NCBI GenBank assembly: GCA_003417655.1
Contig: QVMW01000019.1
Coordinates: forward strand, 1-56,338
Reading direction: 5' to 3'
Length of the DNA: 56,338 nucleotides
DNA from: Rhodobacteraceae bacterium 63075
GTDB taxonomy: Bacteria > Pseudomonadota > Alphaproteobacteria > Rhodobacterales > Rhodobacteraceae
The notes under the pieces were generated by a model. That model was not told the origin of the DNA. It worked only from the letters and a program-made list of their open reading frames with translations, and made no database searches. This document shows, piece after piece, positions 54,269 through 56,338 of the stretch. Position 1 is the stretch's first letter; every line of letters begins with the position of its first letter. Both the position numbers and the translations under genes were made by a program.

Positions 54269-56244
54269 CCTTCCGCATCGCCGACAGCTTCTCCGACAGC
54301 CTCGCCCGGCTCACGGCGCAGGAGCAGAAGGCGGTAAAGACGGCGGCATTCGACTTGCAGATGACCCCGGACAACCCCGGGCTAAGCCTGCACCGCGTGG
54401 ATCGCGCCCGCGACAAGGGGTTCTGGACGGCACGGGTCAATCGCGACATCCGGCTCGTACTGCACAGACAGGGCGGCGACACGCTTCTGGCCTGGGTCGG
54501 CCATCATGACGACGCTTATGCCTGGGCCGAGCGGCGGCGGCTGGAAAGCCACCCGCGCACCGGGGCCATGCAGATCGTCGAGATCCGCGAGACCGTCGAA
54601 GAGGTGGTGATCCAGCGCTATGTCGAGGAGGCCGTGCGCAAGCCGCGCCTGTTCGAGAGGGAGGCCGACGATGCGCTCCTGTCCTGGGGCGTGCCCGAAG
54701 ACTGGCTGGGTGTGGTGCGGGACGCAACAGAAGACACCGTGCTCGACATCGCCGGCCATCTGCCAGCAGAGGCGGGCGAGGCGCTGTTGCAGGCTGCGAC
54801 GGGCGGACGCCCGCAGCCTTCCGCGCCGGTCGAGGGGGCGGACCCCTTCGCCCATCCCGATGCCGGCCGCCGCTTCCGCGTCATGGAGAATGTGGACGAG
54901 CTGCGCGCCGCGCTGGAGGCCCCGTGGGAACGTTGGGCCGTCTACCTGCACCCCGCGCAGCGTGAATACGTCGATCGCGATTTCAACGGCCCCGCCCGGG
55001 TGATCGGCTCTGCCGGGACCGGCAAGACGGTTGTCGCGCTGCACCGTGCCGTACGCCTGGCGCAGGACCCGGGCGCGCGCGTGCTGCTGACAACGTTCAA
55101 TGCGGGGCTGGCCGAGGGGTTGGCGCGTAAACTGCCCCTGCTGGCAGGCGGGGATGTGCGGACGCGAATAACGGTCATGGCGCTCGGCCCCTGGATCGCG
55201 GAGGAGCACGCCAAGCGCTTCGGATCCTTCACCATAGCCTCCGAGGATGAGATACGTGCACTTCTTGGCGAAGGAGCCGCAGCGAGCGATGCCCCGTTTA
55301 CCGCCGATTTCCTCTATGATGAGTGGAGCCTCGTCGTAGATGCCTGGGATATTCGCGATCTTGACACCTACCGGGCTCTGCCGCGCCTCGGCCGCAAGGT
55401 TCGGATGCCCGCCGCGCGGCGCGACGCGGCCTGGGCGATCTTCGAGGGCGTGCGCGCCGCTCTGAGCGCGCAAGGCATGAAGACCGAGGCGCAACTGGCC
55501 CATGACCTCGCAGAGACCGACGCGCTACCGTTCACCCACGCCGTGATCGACGAGGCGCAGGATATCTCCGTGCCCGAGCTTCGATTGCTTGGCAAAGCCC
55601 TCGGCAGCGCGGAGAACGGCCTGTTCTTCGCTGGCGATATCGGTCAGCGCATCTTCCGTGCTCCATTCCCATGGGCTGCGGCCGGGGTCGAGATCCGGGG
55701 ACGATCCCGCAGCCTCAAGGTGAACTACCGGACATCCCATCAAATCCGCCGCTACAGCGACGATCTGCTGCCGGAAACGCTGGTCGAGCCGGATGGAAGC
55801 GAGGAAAACCGCCTCGGCGTTACTTCGGTCTTCGATGGGGTTGCGCCAGAGGTTCACAGCTTCGCCACCCGCGCGGATGAGGTTGCGGCGGTCAACGCAT
55901 GGCTCGAAAGCCTGTCGCAATCCGGCGTCCCGAGTGACGATGTCGTGTGCCTTGTCCGAACCTCTTCCCTTGTGGCCGAGATCGCGCCGATGATGCCGGT
56001 CCGGGTGATGCCAATGCACGCGGCCAAGGGCGCGGAATACCGCGCAGTCGCTGTCTTGGCGCTTAATCAGGATATCGTGCCACTCGAGGGACGTCTTGTG
56101 TCCGCCAACGATGAGGCACGGCTCGACGAGATCATGAATACCGAAAGGCACCTACTGTATGTTGCGGCTTCTCGCGCCCGGGATCACCTGTGGCTGTCAG
56201 GTGTGGCGCCCGTATCCGAGTTTCTGCAGGATCTTTTGCAATGA
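54265..56244 (+). CDS. RelE/ParE-like domain fused to UvrD-type SF1 helicase
   Basis: A 659-aa protein. Residues 1-90 (FRIADSFSDSLARLTAQEQKAVKTAAFDLQ, ARDKGFWTARVNRDIRLVLHRQGGDTLLAWVGHHDDAYAWAERR) have the compact RelE/ParE toxin fold. A linker of about 150 residues follows. The helicase has Walker A GSAGTGKT (about 247), DEAQD (about 429), FAGDIGQRIFRAPFPW, VNYRTSHQIRR (about 485), MHAAKGAEY (about 585) and YVAASRARDHLWLSG (about 632), so it looks fully active. It closes the operon. The N-terminal domain could cut ribosome-bound or other RNA, or serve as a contact module. A toxin discharged when the helicase senses phage DNA is an attractive model, but inference. Confidence 0.85.
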   Translation: MTFRIADSFSDSLARLTAQEQKAVKTAAFDLQMTPDNPGLSLHRVDRARDKGFWTARVNRDIRLVLHRQGGDTLLAWVGHHDDAYAWAERRRLESHPRTGAMQIVEIRETVEEVVIQRYVEEAVRKPRLFEREADDALLSWGVPEDWLGVVRDATEDTVLDIAGHLPAEAGEALLQAATGGRPQPSAPVEGADPFAHPDAGRRFRVMENVDELRAALEAPWERWAVYLHPAQREYVDRDFNGPARVIGSAGTGKTVVALHRAVRLAQDPGARVLLTTFNAGLAEGLARKLPLLAGGDVRTRITVMALGPWIAEEHAKRFGSFTIASEDEIRALLGEGAAASDAPFTADFLYDEWSLVVDAWDIRDLDTYRALPRLGRKVRMPAARRDAAWAIFEGVRAALSAQGMKTEAQLAHDLAETDALPFTHAVIDEAQDISVPELRLLGKALGSAENGLFFAGDIGQRIFRAPFPWAAAGVEIRGRSRSLKVNYRTSHQIRRYSDDLLPETLVEPDGSEENRLGVTSVFDGVAPEVHSFATRADEVAAVNAWLESLSQSGVPSDDVVCLVRTSSLVAEIAPMMPVRVMPMHAAKGAEYRAVAVLALNQDIVPLEGRLVSANDEARLDEIMNTERHLLYVAASRARDHLWLSGVAPVSEFLQDLLQ

Positions 56245-56338
56245 CGCCGCAAGTTCTAGTGTTCTGCACCTGACGCAAGTTTCCCAGTCTGCCTCTGATG
56301 CGTTTGTGTCGTTTGAACGTAAGCATCCGGCGAGGGAC

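Noticed and set aside
12649..56292. TTTCCCAGTCTGC occurs both upstream of hipA (12649) and near the window end (56280), as if it were an island-end repeat.
   Set aside because: Dozens of 13-base matches are expected by chance between two places in 56 kb, and the surrounding bases do not agree.
1..56338. CRISPR array, rRNA or complete insertion sequence.
   Set aside because: No regularly spaced identical repeats, rRNA-like sequence or transposase with inverted ends was seen.

Overview
The window reads as high-GC alphaproteobacterial DNA, most likely Rhodobacterales/Roseobacter-type. The leuS-lptE-holA operon, a fused indolepyruvate:ferredoxin oxidoreductase, a cytochrome c2-like protein and dense operons with 4-bp stop/start overlaps all point that way. 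This placement comes from gene content and family knowledge, not from a search. No tRNA, rRNA or CRISPR array was seen.

Three blocks are visible. (1) Positions 1-15460 are an accessory, plasmid-like block read entirely from the minus strand. It holds a ParA/ribbon-helix-helix partition pair with a terminator and repeated putative centromere sites, a six-gene defence-type operon, a hipBA toxin-antitoxin module with two clear operators, and an initiator-like protein whose own gene carries three palindromic iterons. The defence operon is WYL regulator, PLD-like/SNF2-type helicase, DUF4391 protein, type III Mod, type III Res, and DUF4236-TPR protein. (2) Positions 15948-41753 are chromosome-type metabolism and housekeeping: LysR plus indolepyruvate oxidoreductase, a trypsin-like protease, cupin/GST, cytochrome P460 and a divergent cytochrome c, leuS-lptE-holA, pxpBC, and a long LysR-controlled amino-acid-type uptake and catabolism cluster (ABC transporter, class III aminotransferase, CoA-transferase A/B, two M20 hydrolases, alanine racemase). 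(3) Positions 41940-56338 are a second mobile block. It starts with a tyrosine integrase, then a foreign AT-richer gene, AlpA, a RepA-type helicase and a terminase large-subunit gene cut just after its Walker A motif. This looks like a phage or phage-satellite backbone. Beyond the cut lies a second defence-type operon: a vestigial WYL gene, a BPTD_3080-like Res, an ORF6N protein, a DNA methyltransferase, a 71-aa protein, and a fusion of a RelE/ParE-like domain to a UvrD-type helicase.

The main candidate for an under-described system is the operon at 47287-56244. It couples a complete Res-like helicase-nuclease and a beta-class methyltransferase to an ORF6N DNA-binding-type protein and a toxin-helicase fusion, with every junction tightly overlapped. 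Its upstream WYL gene has lost its middle but keeps both ends. The first island's WYL gene is intact and has a perfect palindrome just upstream of its likely start. The methyltransferase genes of both islands carry AT-richer centres within GC-rich flanks, which fits exchange of the target-recognition region.

Other structural findings are the iterons inside the initiator gene (as in lambda O), a 12-13 bp motif repeated three times around parA, a pair of TATGA-N8-TCATA operators before hipB, LysR-type boxes in both divergent promoters, and a strong terminator between the solute-binding-protein gene and its permeases.
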